64,000 bases of DNA from Paraliobacillus zengyii. Lineage in GTDB: Bacteria; Bacillota; Bacilli; Bacillales; Amphibacillaceae. This document shows positions 47,265-56,304 of the stretch, one piece after another. Where the stretch lies: the NCBI RefSeq assembly GCF_003268595.1, contig NZ_CP029797.1:3121501-3185500 (forward strand). Reading direction: 5' to 3'. The notes under the pieces were generated by a model. It made no database searches. It was not told the origin of the DNA and was given only the letters and a program-made list of their open reading frames with translations. Every line of letters starts with the position of its first letter. Within the stretch, counting starts at the first letter, position 1. The translations under genes were made by a program, and so were the position numbers.

Positions 47265-49151
47265 ATGCACACACATATAGAAACAGAAGACATGCTATTA
47301 CAGTCGTTAGACGACATTGTTTATGCAAGTAATCAAGATCTTATCCAAGAGAATGCCAATGTCGATGGCCAATCACCGATGGGACAGATGTCGAAATTCG
47401 GATCAGAAGCAGCAAAACATTATGCCAAACAAAAAATGTTAAGCACGGATGTCAGCCAAGCAATTGCAGACAATTTCATCCATCCACATGATCTAGATTT
47501 CATGCCAACTGGTACGACAACTTGCTGTCAGATTCCACTTGGTAAGATTTTAAAAGATGGTTTTAATACTGGACATGGCTATATGCGTGAACCAAATGAT
47601 ATCGGAAGTGCGATGGCTTTAGCGTCTATTATTTTTCAATCTAATCAAAACATGCAACATGGTGGACAAAGTTACCCTATGTTTGATTTTGATCTTGCAC
47701 CATATGTATATAAAACGTTTTTAAAGCATAAAAAGCGTTTGACGAACTATGTGACACGTTATACAAGTATAGAAATTGCAACTATTGCATGGCATGAAAC
47801 TGATCGTGATGTTTACCAAGCTTGTGAAGCTTTTGTCCACAATTGCAATTCCATGCACTCGCGTGGTGGTGGCCAGGTACCATTCGTATCAATTAATTAT
47901 GGAACGGACACTTCTATGGAAGGTCGTTTAGTAATGAAGAATATCTTGCTCGCAACAAAAGCAGGACTTGGTAACGGAGAAACACCTATCTTTCCGATTC
48001 AAATTTTCAAAATGAAGAAAGGTGTTAATTTTGAACCGGATGAGCCAAATTATGACTTGTATCAATTAGCACTTGAAACGACTGCTAAACGTTTGTTTCC
48101 AAACTTTAGCTTTATCGATTCCACATTTAATTATCCCTATTATGACGGTTCGCCTGAATCAGAAGTAGCCTATATGGGCTGTCGAACACGGGTGATGGCT
48201 AATCGACATGGAGACGAGACGGGTGTACAACGTGGCAATTTATCGTTTACTTCGCTTAATTTAGTGAAAATGGCTTTATTAACAACTAGTGAAACTGCAT
48301 TTTTTGAAAAGCTTGATCATTATATGACACTTGCGATTAAACAATTACTCGAGCGTTATCAGTTTCAAGCAAAAAAACAAGCACAACATTTCTCCTTTCT
48401 CTACGGACAACAAGTTTGGAAAGATAGTGATCAGTTAGAAGCAAGTGACCAGTTAACAGATGTTTTAAAACATGGCACATTAAGTATCGGTTTTATTGGT
48501 TTGGCTGAAGCACTTGTCGCACTTACAGGTGAACATCACGGCGAGTCTGATGAAGCCTATCAATTAGGCTACCGTATTGTTGAACATATGCGTATGTTCG
48601 TTGATCTAGCTGCAGAGCGTTATGACTTAAATTTCTCGTTAATCGCAACACCAGCTGAAGGTTTGTCAGGAAAGTTCACTAAAAATGATCAAGCTGTATT
48701 CGGTAAAATCCCTCGGGTAACTGATCGTAACTATTATACAAATTCTTATCACGTACCTGTTTATTATAAAATAAGAGCATTTGATAAGATTAAAAAGGAA
48801 GGCGCTTTTCACAAGTTATGTAATGGTGGCCATATTTCCTATATTGAATGTGATGGCGATGTCTCAAAAAACACCAAAGCACTTGATACACTGATTAAAA
48901 CGATGTCAATGAATGACTTTGGCTACGGATCGATTAATCACCCTGTCGACCGTTGTACATGCTGTGGCTATACCGGTATCATCGATAACGAATGCCCTAA
49001 GTGTCATAATAACGATCAAGAAAAAGTCGAACGGATCAGACGAATCACAGGTTATCTTGTTGGAGACATGAAGAAGTGGAACTCTGCCAAACGCGCAGAG
49101 GAAAGCCAACGTGTCAAACACCAAACAAGCAGTAAGGATACAAAGCAATGA
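47265..49151 (+). CDS. nrdD: anaerobic ribonucleoside-triphosphate reductase
   Basis: A 628-residue glycyl-radical enzyme that makes deoxyribonucleotides without oxygen. The radical glycine is in RITGYLVG near the C-terminus; the zinc-binding cysteines are CTCCGY and CPKC. Active-site cysteine segments (e.g. CNSMHSRGGGQVPF) are present. It lacks the N-terminal ATP-cone, which fits its shorter length compared with the E. coli type. GGAGTG lies upstream. Its activase is coded by the next gene, with ATGA overlap. Confidence 0.96.
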   Translation: MHTHIETEDMLLQSLDDIVYASNQDLIQENANVDGQSPMGQMSKFGSEAAKHYAKQKMLSTDVSQAIADNFIHPHDLDFMPTGTTTCCQIPLGKILKDGFNTGHGYMREPNDIGSAMALASIIFQSNQNMQHGGQSYPMFDFDLAPYVYKTFLKHKKRLTNYVTRYTSIEIATIAWHETDRDVYQACEAFVHNCNSMHSRGGGQVPFVSINYGTDTSMEGRLVMKNILLATKAGLGNGETPIFPIQIFKMKKGVNFEPDEPNYDLYQLALETTAKRLFPNFSFIDSTFNYPYYDGSPESEVAYMGCRTRVMANRHGDETGVQRGNLSFTSLNLVKMALLTTSETAFFEKLDHYMTLAIKQLLERYQFQAKKQAQHFSFLYGQQVWKDSDQLEASDQLTDVLKHGTLSIGFIGLAEALVALTGEHHGESDEAYQLGYRIVEHMRMFVDLAAERYDLNFSLIATPAEGLSGKFTKNDQAVFGKIPRVTDRNYYTNSYHVPVYYKIRAFDKIKKEGAFHKLCNGGHISYIECDGDVSKNTKALDTLIKTMSMNDFGYGSINHPVDRCTCCGYTGIIDNECPKCHNNDQEKVERIRRITGYLVGDMKKWNSAKRAEESQRVKHQTSSKDTKQ

Positions 49152-49630
49152 GGGTAATGAATATTATTCATGATTCCGTTGTCGATGGCGAAGGGTTGCG
49201 GACAGTTATTTTTTTCGCAGGCTGTCCTCACTTCTGCCCAGGGTGTCATAACCCTGCTAGTTGGAACATTCGTAATGGTATTGAGATGTCCGTAGAAGAA
49301 GTCGTCCAAGAGGTCGCTAGTAATCCTTTAACAGATGTGACCTTATCAGGTGGGGAGCCTTTTTTTCAAGCAAAAGAAGTTGCAGAGGTTGCAAAGCGAT
49401 TGAAAGATTTAGGAAAACATATCTGGGCATATAGCGGTTATACTCTCGAACAGCTGATAGATGCAGAAGATGTCCATCAACGCGAGCTACTTTCCTATTG
49501 TGACGTACTAGTGGATGGGCCGTTTATCTTAGCTAAAAAAGACTTAACACTATCCTTTCGAGGCAGTAGTAATCAACGCATTATTGATTTGCATAAAATA
49601 GATGTTCCATTAGAAAAGGCTTCACTTTGA
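49148..49630 (+). CDS. nrdG: anaerobic ribonucleotide reductase activase
   Basis: A 160-residue radical-SAM protein that installs the glycyl radical on NrdD. The cluster motif is GCPHFCPGCHNP (C-x3-C-x2-C). SGGEPFF and the SAM-binding segment follow. Its ATG overlaps the nrdD stop (ATGA), so translation is coupled. The end of the gene forms part of a shared terminator with the convergent NERD gene. Confidence 0.96.
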   Translation: MRVMNIIHDSVVDGEGLRTVIFFAGCPHFCPGCHNPASWNIRNGIEMSVEEVVQEVASNPLTDVTLSGGEPFFQAKEVAEVAKRLKDLGKHIWAYSGYTLEQLIDAEDVHQRELLSYCDVLVDGPFILAKKDLTLSFRGSSNQRIIDLHKIDVPLEKASL

Positions 49631-49644
49631 GTGAGCCTTTTCTA
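49611..49644. terminator. bidirectional terminator between nrdG and the NERD gene
   Basis: TAGAAAAGGCTTCACT pairs with AGTGAGCCTTTTCTA (one bulged T). The stem covers the last codons of both convergent genes. Confidence 0.85.
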
Positions 49645-50188
49645 GTGTTTGCAGTTTCTCCGTTAGTTTTGTTACGTTTTCCTTACTTAAGCGTGGCGTT
49701 TTATACGTCTCAATACTTGCAACGATATCATCATACAAGACGACGGTTTTATTCTTCATTAGACTTGGATCAATTGCTAGAATAGCTTTGTTCGAAAAGG
49801 CAACAATAGTCGTTATGTACTTCTCATTTAATTGCAAAAATTCTGCTACGTGCTGCTTTCTTTGTTCGTTAGCTCTTAATGGATTAATGAATGGTGTCTG
49901 TTTCTTTTTCACTTGAAAAAGCCATTCTTCATCTGTTTCCTTTCCATAAATAGAGCCATCATAATTTTCTCTTTTAATCAAAAAGACTCCGTATATCGAA
50001 ATGACCACATGATCAAGTCGTTCCGCTTCTGGTAGTTGAACAGCTGAGACTATCTTGTATTCGTTCTCATTTAACGCCTGTAACTTTTGTTGGACATAAC
50101 TTGAACCCACTTTTTTTCTCAATCTTGTGTAAACTGCACTTATCACAATAATAATCGCTAATACTAGAAAGACATATAAATCAGACAT
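49622..50188 (-). CDS. membrane-anchored NERD-domain protein
   Basis: A 188-residue protein with one N-terminal helix (DLYVFLVLAIIIVISAVYT) and a NERD nuclease-related domain: ERLDHVVISIYGVFLIKREN, then YDGSIYG, and the NPLRANEQRKQHV segment. The usual acidic residue before KxxN looks like IKREN, so catalysis is uncertain. NERD proteins are widespread and mostly uncharacterised; nucleic acid binding is assumed. It shares a terminator with nrdG. Confidence 0.85.
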   Translation of the reverse strand: MSDLYVFLVLAIIIVISAVYTRLRKKVGSSYVQQKLQALNENEYKIVSAVQLPEAERLDHVVISIYGVFLIKRENYDGSIYGKETDEEWLFQVKKKQTPFINPLRANEQRKQHVAEFLQLNEKYITTIVAFSNKAILAIDPSLMKNKTVVLYDDIVASIETYKTPRLSKENVTKLTEKLQTLEKAHSK

Positions 50189-50413
50189 GGTTTTTCCCCC
50201 CTCATTTTATTAACTAATTGTCATTTCATCATAACATGCATATAAGCACATTATCTTGTATTATTACTATTTACTAGCTAATAGTTATTATAATTAGTGA
50301 ATATGTCACTTTTAGGTTGTTTTATGTTAATTTTTGCTTGTTTTCATTGACTTTACAGCGGTTTATCGGTAGTCTAAAAACATTACTGAAAATACAAAAA
50401 AGGAGTGAACACA

Positions 50414-50776
50414 TTGTCTAGAGACCATGCACGTGCGCATTTTGCAGATTCTCCCGAAACAGAAGCTACATTTAAAGTAATGAATTGTGAAAGTATCAAT
50501 AAAACAAGTAGTCAGATCCGTTTACATGAACTAAGTGTCAAAGGGTTACGCTTTTCTACTACCACTGCATTCTCAGTTGGGGATCATATAGTAATAAATT
50601 TACGATTGTTCGCACCAACCAATCACATTTTTGGTGAAGTGATTTGGAAAGAACAAGCGCACGAACCAGCTGATTACACGTATGGGATAAAAATTATTAT
50701 GTCAGACTATGATTACTATCAATTTATGAACTCCTATGATGCCTACATAAAGAACAAGAAACAGTCCGCGCACTAA
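50414..50776 (+). CDS. PilZ-like c-di-GMP-binding protein (divergent)
   Basis: A 120-residue protein. The core IRLHELSVKGLRFST corresponds to the PilZ (D/N)xSxxG box, with Glu in place of Asp/Asn, and GDHIVINLRLF, FGEVIWKEQ follow the barrel pattern. The arginine-rich N-terminal loop is only partly kept (DHARAHF). Binding of c-di-GMP is thus possible but not certain. A TTG at 50414 eight bases after AAGGAG is the preferred start. The EAL protein at 42.3 kb would be the natural signal partner. Confidence 0.65.
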   Translation: MSRDHARAHFADSPETEATFKVMNCESINKTSSQIRLHELSVKGLRFSTTTAFSVGDHIVINLRLFAPTNHIFGEVIWKEQAHEPADYTYGIKIIMSDYDYYQFMNSYDAYIKNKKQSAH

Positions 50777-50806
50777 TAAGGTAATACTTACTATATTATA
50801 ATTTTT

Positions 50807-50841
50807 CTGATTACTTGATTACTTGATTACTTGATTACTTG
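50807..50841. repeat. TTGATTAC octamer tandem repeat upstream of corA
   Basis: Three perfect copies of TTGATTAC (50815-50838), one near-copy CTGATTAC on the left and a partial TTG on the right. The array sits 47-80 bases before the corA start, in the promoter zone. Confidence 0.88.
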
Positions 50842-50887
50842 TTTATTTTTAATAGCTATACTAGACTATTTGAAGAGGTGATAGTCG

Positions 50888-51844
50888 ATGATACATATTC
50901 TAGCTATAAATAACAATAATGAATTAGTGCAACTGAACAGCCTTGATGCACTTAAACAAGAAGCCTACAAATGGTATTGGATTGACTTTGATCAACCTAG
51001 TGATAAAGAAGTGCATTATTTGCACGATAGTTTAGACTTTCATCCACTAGCAGTTGAAGATTGTCTCCAAAACTTACAACGTGCCAAGTTAGATTATTAT
51101 GATGATTTTAGTTTTTTCATTATGCATGCGCTTCAACCAGACGATTTAATACAATTAGAACACGATTTTTTCCTTAATCCTAATTATATTGTCACTTTTC
51201 ATAAACAAGCTTCCACTGAAATCGAAAGCGTTTGGAAACGTTTATTGTATATAAAGAAACATGATTTAGAGTTGTGGGATCCCTATCGCGTATTTTATGA
51301 AGTGTTAGATAAAATTGTTGATCGGTACTTTCCAATTGTTTATGCAATTGAAGATGAGCTTAATAAGGTAGAAGATAATTCAAACCAAGAGGCAATGCCA
51401 GCACTACTTGATAAATTATTTGATATTAGACATCAGCTTTTACAATTACGACATACAATTAATCCTGTGCGTGATTTGTTTTACCGGATGTTAAATTCAA
51501 GTCATTTAAGTGGTATTAACGATCGCAAAGTCTACTTTGCTGATATTTATGACCATTTGATTAAATTATCGGAAATGGTTGGATCGAATCGTGAAGTGGC
51601 TAACGATATCCGTGATAATTATTTGTCATTAAACTCACACCAAACAAATGAAGTGATGAAAGTCCTAACCATCATCACCTCTATATTTGCACCATTAACT
51701 TTCATCGCTGGAATTTACGGTATGAACTTTGTTAACATGCCTGAACTCGAATGGGAATATGGCTATTTTATCGTACTTATTGTTATGGCTGCCATGTCAA
51801 TTACGATGTATGCATGGTTCAAACGTAAAGGATGGTTTAATTAG
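50888..51844 (+). CDS. corA: CorA-family magnesium/divalent metal transporter
   Basis: A 318-residue inner membrane channel. The long cytoplasmic funnel includes FDQPSDKEVHYLHDSL and helical segments; two C-terminal helices enclose the selectivity motif YGMNFVNMPELEWEYGYF. It forms pentamers and imports Mg2+. The GMN motif is intact. An AGAGGTGAT site precedes the ATG. A tandem octamer lies in the upstream region, so expression could vary between cells. Confidence 0.94.
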   Translation: MIHILAINNNNELVQLNSLDALKQEAYKWYWIDFDQPSDKEVHYLHDSLDFHPLAVEDCLQNLQRAKLDYYDDFSFFIMHALQPDDLIQLEHDFFLNPNYIVTFHKQASTEIESVWKRLLYIKKHDLELWDPYRVFYEVLDKIVDRYFPIVYAIEDELNKVEDNSNQEAMPALLDKLFDIRHQLLQLRHTINPVRDLFYRMLNSSHLSGINDRKVYFADIYDHLIKLSEMVGSNREVANDIRDNYLSLNSHQTNEVMKVLTIITSIFAPLTFIAGIYGMNFVNMPELEWEYGYFIVLIVMAAMSITMYAWFKRKGWFN

Positions 51845-52057
51845 AGAGGTTCCGAATATGGAGCTTCTTTTTGTTTGATTATTATTTTTTATTTATTATT
51901 TATAACTTTTGCAGAGTGAATCAGGCATTTAAGTATCGGTATTACTTGGAAGTCTCACAATCCATAATAGACCTTGACTTCACGCTTCTTTTGAAATCAT
52001 CTTACGAACTTGAGAGAAACTCTGTGGTAAATATAACTGCTTCGCTCCTCAAGCGAA

Positions 52058-52159
52058 ATGGGCTCCCTTTCCGCAGGCACGGCTTCAGCTAACTTGGAAG
52101 CAAAAAACGCTTCCAAGTGGATCTTCAGCCCGTGCTGTTCCTGCAGGAGTGTCGCCCAT
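52058..52159. repeat. large hairpin repeat, copy A
   Basis: Outer arms ATGGGC (52058-52063) and GCCCAT (52154-52159); the middle arms CACGGCTTCAGCT and its partner near 52121-52133 are imperfect; the tip ACTTGGAAGC (52092-52101) pairs with GCTTCCAAGT (52109-52118). The whole folds as one long imperfect hairpin. Confidence 0.85.
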
Positions 52160-52429
52160 CTCGATTGATCCGCTAGTTTAGTCTGCTAATTAAGCATCAT
52201 ATAAAATGTTTGTTATTTGTCATTAAAATATAAGTTAGCAAAAATTAAATCAACTGCATACAAAGCTGCCACTGCTATGCTTCTTTGAATAGCTATTCGA
52301 ATTAGTTTATAAAACAGGCAATCGGTCGCTGGACAGACTTTAAAAGTAATACATTATCTGCTTGTCATAAAGATTGATTGTGCTTATCACAATAGTTGTT
52401 CAGCATTATACGGATTGATTGTAGCGTAA

Positions 52430-52531
52430 GGCAGTCGACTCCTGCTGGAAAAGCAAGATCTGAAGATCCACTTCGTAAAACGATTTTCTTTACGAAGTTA
52501 GCTGAAGACTTGCCCGCGGAAAGCGACTGCC
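52430..52531. repeat. large hairpin repeat, copy B (inverted)
   Basis: GGCAGTCG (52430-52437) pairs with CGACTGCC (52524-52531). Copy B read on the minus strand matches copy A outside the tip. The tip CTTCGTAAA/TTTACGAAG (52471-52479 with 52489-52497) has another sequence than copy A but still pairs. Confidence 0.85.
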
Positions 52532-52843
52532 TGAAGCGGAAATCAACATGGCAGTTAAGATAGAGTCTATAGTAATTCTGTCATTGACAACAATCTTTTA
52601 GAAAGCAGACCTTTTTAATGAATGTCAAGTAGTATAACAAATATAGTCGAAACGCAACACACAAAGATTAGCGCTTATTTTAAGTGAGAAAGTTACGTTA
52701 TTTAAGCTATCTGAACGAAAGATTCATCTACAATTAATTGTCATTTTGTTACACTTTAAAATTTTGTAAAATAATTGTAATTATTTATGGAATTTTTTTG
52801 ATTATTATTTTATAATCTAATAAAAGCAAAGGAGGTAAACTAA

Positions 52844-53803
52844 CTGATCCTATTTCCTAATATAAAAACGAGTGAACACAAACAATTAGATGCACTTATA
52901 CCTAGACTACATCAAGGAAATCCAAGTTACCAAAAACTTCACTATCATCACAAAAGGATTGCAAATGCCTATCTAGGTACCAATGTGTTAAATGAATTAC
53001 TGTATAAGAAAGAGTTATATCAAAAATTCATCTTCTATAATTTACGGCTTCCTAAAAAAGACGCAGGCTATTTCAAATTAAACGCACTCATTATCACACC
53101 CTATGTTATCTATTTGATTGTAGTTATGCATGTTAAAAATGAACTTAACTTTAACACAATCGGAAAATTTACATACCTGAATAATGGCGAAACAATAACG
53201 GCCCCAAATCCGTTACATGATGCAAACACCCAGATAGCACACCTTCACCAATTCCTAGAACAACATGGACTCCCTCCGATACCGCTTCACCCTATCGTTA
53301 CCTTTACACACCCAAAAGTAATTTTGAACTTTGATAGCAACTTCGATGATATGGTTAAAAGCAAGTTTTTACTACAGCGTATTACCATGCTACGTTCCAT
53401 CTATCAAAAGCGATTCTATCAAATCGACCAGCTAGAGTACCTCGCAAATCAACTAAAAAATCAAAACAGACCACAAAACTATAATGTGATTAAGAAACAT
53501 CAGATTCCAACACAAGACATTCGAAATGGTGTATGGTGTCGCAAATGCAAACAAGAAATGATGCAACGTAAACAAGGCTACTGGAAATGTACTAGCTGCC
53601 ATAGCCGTTCCAATAGCGCGCATATCATTGCCTTACATGACTATGCATTACTTTATCGTCCACAGATTACAAACAAAGAAGCACGTCACTTTTTACAAGT
53701 TGATTCAGCTACTGTGGTGACAAGATTATTAGGTTGTTTAGATATTAAACAAAGTGGTTATGCAAAAACGTCATCTTATCATTTAGATACATTGATTAAA
53801 TAA
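52844..53803 (+). CDS. NERD/zinc-ribbon protein (copy 1) with CTG start
   Basis: A 319-residue protein. The first ATG-type start is 141 bases inside, but the frame is open from a CTG at 52844, eight bases after a perfect AAAGGAGG. This gives the same length (319) and an aligned N-terminus as the neighbouring paralog. NERD-type core residues are altered: KLNALIITP (Asp to Asn) and VVMHVKN. A zinc ribbon (CRKC and CTSC) follows near residues 228-250 and a C-terminal helical part. Active nuclease is unlikely by sequence. Function unknown; probably nucleic acid binding. Confidence 0.8.
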   Translation: MILFPNIKTSEHKQLDALIPRLHQGNPSYQKLHYHHKRIANAYLGTNVLNELLYKKELYQKFIFYNLRLPKKDAGYFKLNALIITPYVIYLIVVMHVKNELNFNTIGKFTYLNNGETITAPNPLHDANTQIAHLHQFLEQHGLPPIPLHPIVTFTHPKVILNFDSNFDDMVKSKFLLQRITMLRSIYQKRFYQIDQLEYLANQLKNQNRPQNYNVIKKHQIPTQDIRNGVWCRKCKQEMMQRKQGYWKCTSCHSRSNSAHIIALHDYALLYRPQITNKEARHFLQVDSATVVTRLLGCLDIKQSGYAKTSSYHLDTLIK

Positions 53804-53813
53804 TTTTGATTTG

Positions 53814-53838
53814 GTAGCGCTCTTTTGAAAAGCGCTAC
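53814..53838 (+). promoter_or_regulatory. hairpin between the two NERD/zinc-ribbon genes
   Basis: GTAGCGCT (53814-53821) pairs with AGCGCTAC (53831-53838), loop of nine bases, no T run. It may be an attenuator or stabilise the upstream mRNA. Confidence 0.5.
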
Positions 53839-53867
53839 TACTATTCATAAAGAGAGGAATTAATATC

Positions 53868-54827
53868 TTGATTATAAAACCCCTACAAAAAAATCCAGAA
53901 CTCAAACAGTTAGAAGTGCTTATGCCTAGACTCTTACACCGTGAGCCAATGTTCCAACAATTAGAGCATGTATATGGTAAGTATACTAGTGGATTTTATG
54001 GCGAATCCTCTCTTGCTTATCCTTTTCAGTTATTACATCTAAAATCAGCTTTCATTTTGTATGACTTGCGACTACCCTGTGTTAGTGACTATTTCCAGAT
54101 TGATGCCTTACTTTTAACACCTAGATTAGGTATTATTATTAAAGCAAAAAATTTCAAAGGAGAAATCACGTTCAACCAATCTGACCAAATGATTCGAACA
54201 CTTGATGGAAAAAAGAACAGTTACAAAAACCCCCTCCACCAAGCCGCTATCCAAAAAAGGCATCTTGAAAGCTATATTATGAGAAACGGTTTCCCCTTCT
54301 TACCGATTCATACACTCGTATCATTTACCCATCCCAATGTGATTCTTCAATTCAATCAGCGAGAACCCGATATCGTGGACAACCACCACCTCTCACTCCG
54401 AATAGATGAACTTTTACAACAATACCAAGCTAATTATTATACGAAAGAACAACTCAAGAAACTTGCTAATAAGCTGAAAAATAACCATACGCCTAAAACG
54501 TATAATGTGATCGAAAAGTATCAGATTAATAGAAGTAATATTAGAAATGGTGTTTGGTGTCCTGTTTGTAAAAAGGTAATCATGAATCGTGCACATGGCT
54601 ATTGGATCTGCCCAGTTTGTAAAGTAAAAAATAGAGAAGCACATATCCAAGCATTGAAAGAATATGCGCTATTATTTGGATCTACTATCACGAATCGACA
54701 AGCTAAAGCATTTTTACAATTAAAATCGAGCCACATCGTCAAGCGTCTACTGGCTAATATGAAGTTATCTTATGTTGGTAAAACAAAAGGCATTGTATAC
54801 TCACTTCTGTCTTTATTAGATGACTGA
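53868..54827 (+). CDS. NERD/zinc-ribbon protein (copy 2)
   Basis: A 319-residue paralog of the preceding gene, TTG start at 53868 behind AGAGAGGAAT. The NERD core reads FQIDALLLTPRLGIIIKAKN: the aspartate is kept, but the usual acidic residue in front of KxN is a lysine. Zinc ribbon CPVCKK and CPVCKV near residues 228-250, then a winged-helix-like tail. The pair probably arose by tandem duplication, and both lost typical catalytic residues. Binding to DNA or RNA is possible. Confidence 0.82.
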   Translation: MIIKPLQKNPELKQLEVLMPRLLHREPMFQQLEHVYGKYTSGFYGESSLAYPFQLLHLKSAFILYDLRLPCVSDYFQIDALLLTPRLGIIIKAKNFKGEITFNQSDQMIRTLDGKKNSYKNPLHQAAIQKRHLESYIMRNGFPFLPIHTLVSFTHPNVILQFNQREPDIVDNHHLSLRIDELLQQYQANYYTKEQLKKLANKLKNNHTPKTYNVIEKYQINRSNIRNGVWCPVCKKVIMNRAHGYWICPVCKVKNREAHIQALKEYALLFGSTITNRQAKAFLQLKSSHIVKRLLANMKLSYVGKTKGIVYSLLSLLDD

Positions 54828-54849
54828 CCTAGATGGCGATCGCCTTATC

Positions 54850-54929
54850 ATTCTGAGTTTCGCCCGATTCGGCTTGCGTTCGCCCGATTATCTGAGTTTT
54901 CGCCCGATTCGTGCTGCGTTCGCTCGATT
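54850..54929. repeat. two 40-bp tandem repeats
   Basis: Two adjacent units of 40 bases (54850-54889 and 54890-54929), each reading TCTGAGTTT(T)CGCCCGATTC then G(C/T)GCTTGCGTTCGC(C/T)CGATT with a few differences. Richer in G and C than the surroundings. Nothing else in the 246-bp space is recognised. Confidence 0.75.
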
Positions 54930-55073
54930 GATCACGCGCCCATTCGACTCATCTCTCACCATTATCAAAGCCAAAATTGATAAATTCTATACTTATCGGC
55001 GAATCTAGTTAACAAAGTCTTTTATCTTGTGTATAATATATTTCGAGTGCCGAAAGAAAGAAGGAATATAATT

Positions 55074-56267
55074 ATGGCAGATAATGCACGGACGCAAACA
55101 AAGACAGCAATAAATGAAGATAAGATTTGGACGAAAGATTTTGCCTTAATATGTATGGCAAACTTTTTTATTTTTCTCGGGTTTCAAATGACTTTGCCTA
55201 CGATTCCTCTGTTCGTACAAGAGCTAGGTGGAAGTGATCAATTAATTGGGTTAATTACTGGTATTTTTACATTTTCCGCACTATTATTCCGGCCATATGC
55301 TGGACATGCTCTCGAATCAAAAGGACGACAATTTGTTTATATGATTGGACTCGGAATTTTCGTTTTATCTGTTGCCTCCTATTCTATTATTACAAGTATT
55401 GGTTTTCTGATTGTGATGCGTATGGTACAAGGGGTTGGTTGGGGATTTTCTACAACTGCAACTGGAACGATTGCAACGGATTTAATTCCACCTAAGCGAC
55501 GCGGGGAAGGAATGGGCTATTTTGGGCTATCTGGGAATTTAGCACTCGCATTTGGTCCAGCACTTGGATTGGCATTAGTAGATATTATTAGCTTTCCACA
55601 GCTGTTCTTAATCTGTGGATCACTTGGTTTTGTTTCCTTTTTATTGTCAACACGCATACGTTATAAAAAGATCGAGGCATCACAACATAAAGCGGCAACT
55701 ATTAAATTTGATATTTTTGAGAAAAGTGCGATTAAACCTGCTATCTTACTCTTCTTCATTACCGTAACATTTGGTGGTATTGCGTCTTTTCTACCACTAT
55801 ACGCAACACAAAAAGGTATTGAAGGAATTGGCATTTACTTTCTCTTCTATGCTCTATTCTTAATGATATCACGGAGTTTTGCTGGTAGACTTTATGACGC
55901 TAAAGGTCATATTGCCGTATTTCTTCCTGGCACACTCATGATTGTAACTGCGATGCTCTTATTAGTTTGGTTACCAAACTCTCTCGTTTTATATATCGCG
56001 GCTGCGTTCTATGGACTCGGATTTGGAAGTGTTCAACCTGCTTTACAAGCATGGGCAATTAATGAAGCTGCAGCTAACCGTAAAGGAATGGCTAATGCTA
56101 CTTTCTTTGCATCCTTTGACCTTGGTGTCGGTGTTGGTGCAATGACATTTGGCTTAATTGCCGCAAGCTTTGGCTATAGCTTCATTTACTTAGTTTCAGC
56201 TTTCTCTGTTATTACATCAATGATGATTTATATTAGCTTGTTGTTTAAGAATGGACGGAAAGCCTAA
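55074..56267 (+). CDS. major facilitator superfamily transporter
   Basis: About 397 residues and 12 predicted helices of the MFS (drug/proton antiporter-like). RPYAGHALESKG after helix 2 is the loop 2-3 signature, and IPPKRRGEGMGYFGLSGNLA in the middle resembles the motif around helix 5. Substrate unknown; multidrug or sugar efflux are common roles. ATG 55074 has AGAAGG upstream and is preferred over 55029. Its stop codon falls in the first three bases of the IS1182 left inverted repeat. Confidence 0.88.
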   Translation: MADNARTQTKTAINEDKIWTKDFALICMANFFIFLGFQMTLPTIPLFVQELGGSDQLIGLITGIFTFSALLFRPYAGHALESKGRQFVYMIGLGIFVLSVASYSIITSIGFLIVMRMVQGVGWGFSTTATGTIATDLIPPKRRGEGMGYFGLSGNLALAFGPALGLALVDIISFPQLFLICGSLGFVSFLLSTRIRYKKIEASQHKAATIKFDIFEKSAIKPAILLFFITVTFGGIASFLPLYATQKGIEGIGIYFLFYALFLMISRSFAGRLYDAKGHIAVFLPGTLMIVTAMLLLVWLPNSLVLYIAAAFYGLGFGSVQPALQAWAINEAAANRKGMANATFFASFDLGVGVGAMTFGLIAASFGYSFIYLVSAFSVITSMMIYISLLFKNGRKA

Positions 56268-56304
56268 TAAAAAGAGGCTGGGACAAAACTCAGATAAACA
56301 ATAA

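Larger units (their letters stand above)
51845..52843. other. 1-kb gene-free region with large hairpin repeats
   Basis: No gene was recognised; short open frames have no ribosome binding site. It contains two copies, in opposite orientation, of a 100-bp hairpin element (listed separately) and otherwise AT-rich DNA. AAAGGAGG at 52828 is the site for the next gene. Confidence 0.7.

Noticed and set aside
51871..52092. 73-residue frame after corA
   Set aside because: Runs into the hairpin repeat, poor codon use and no start signal.
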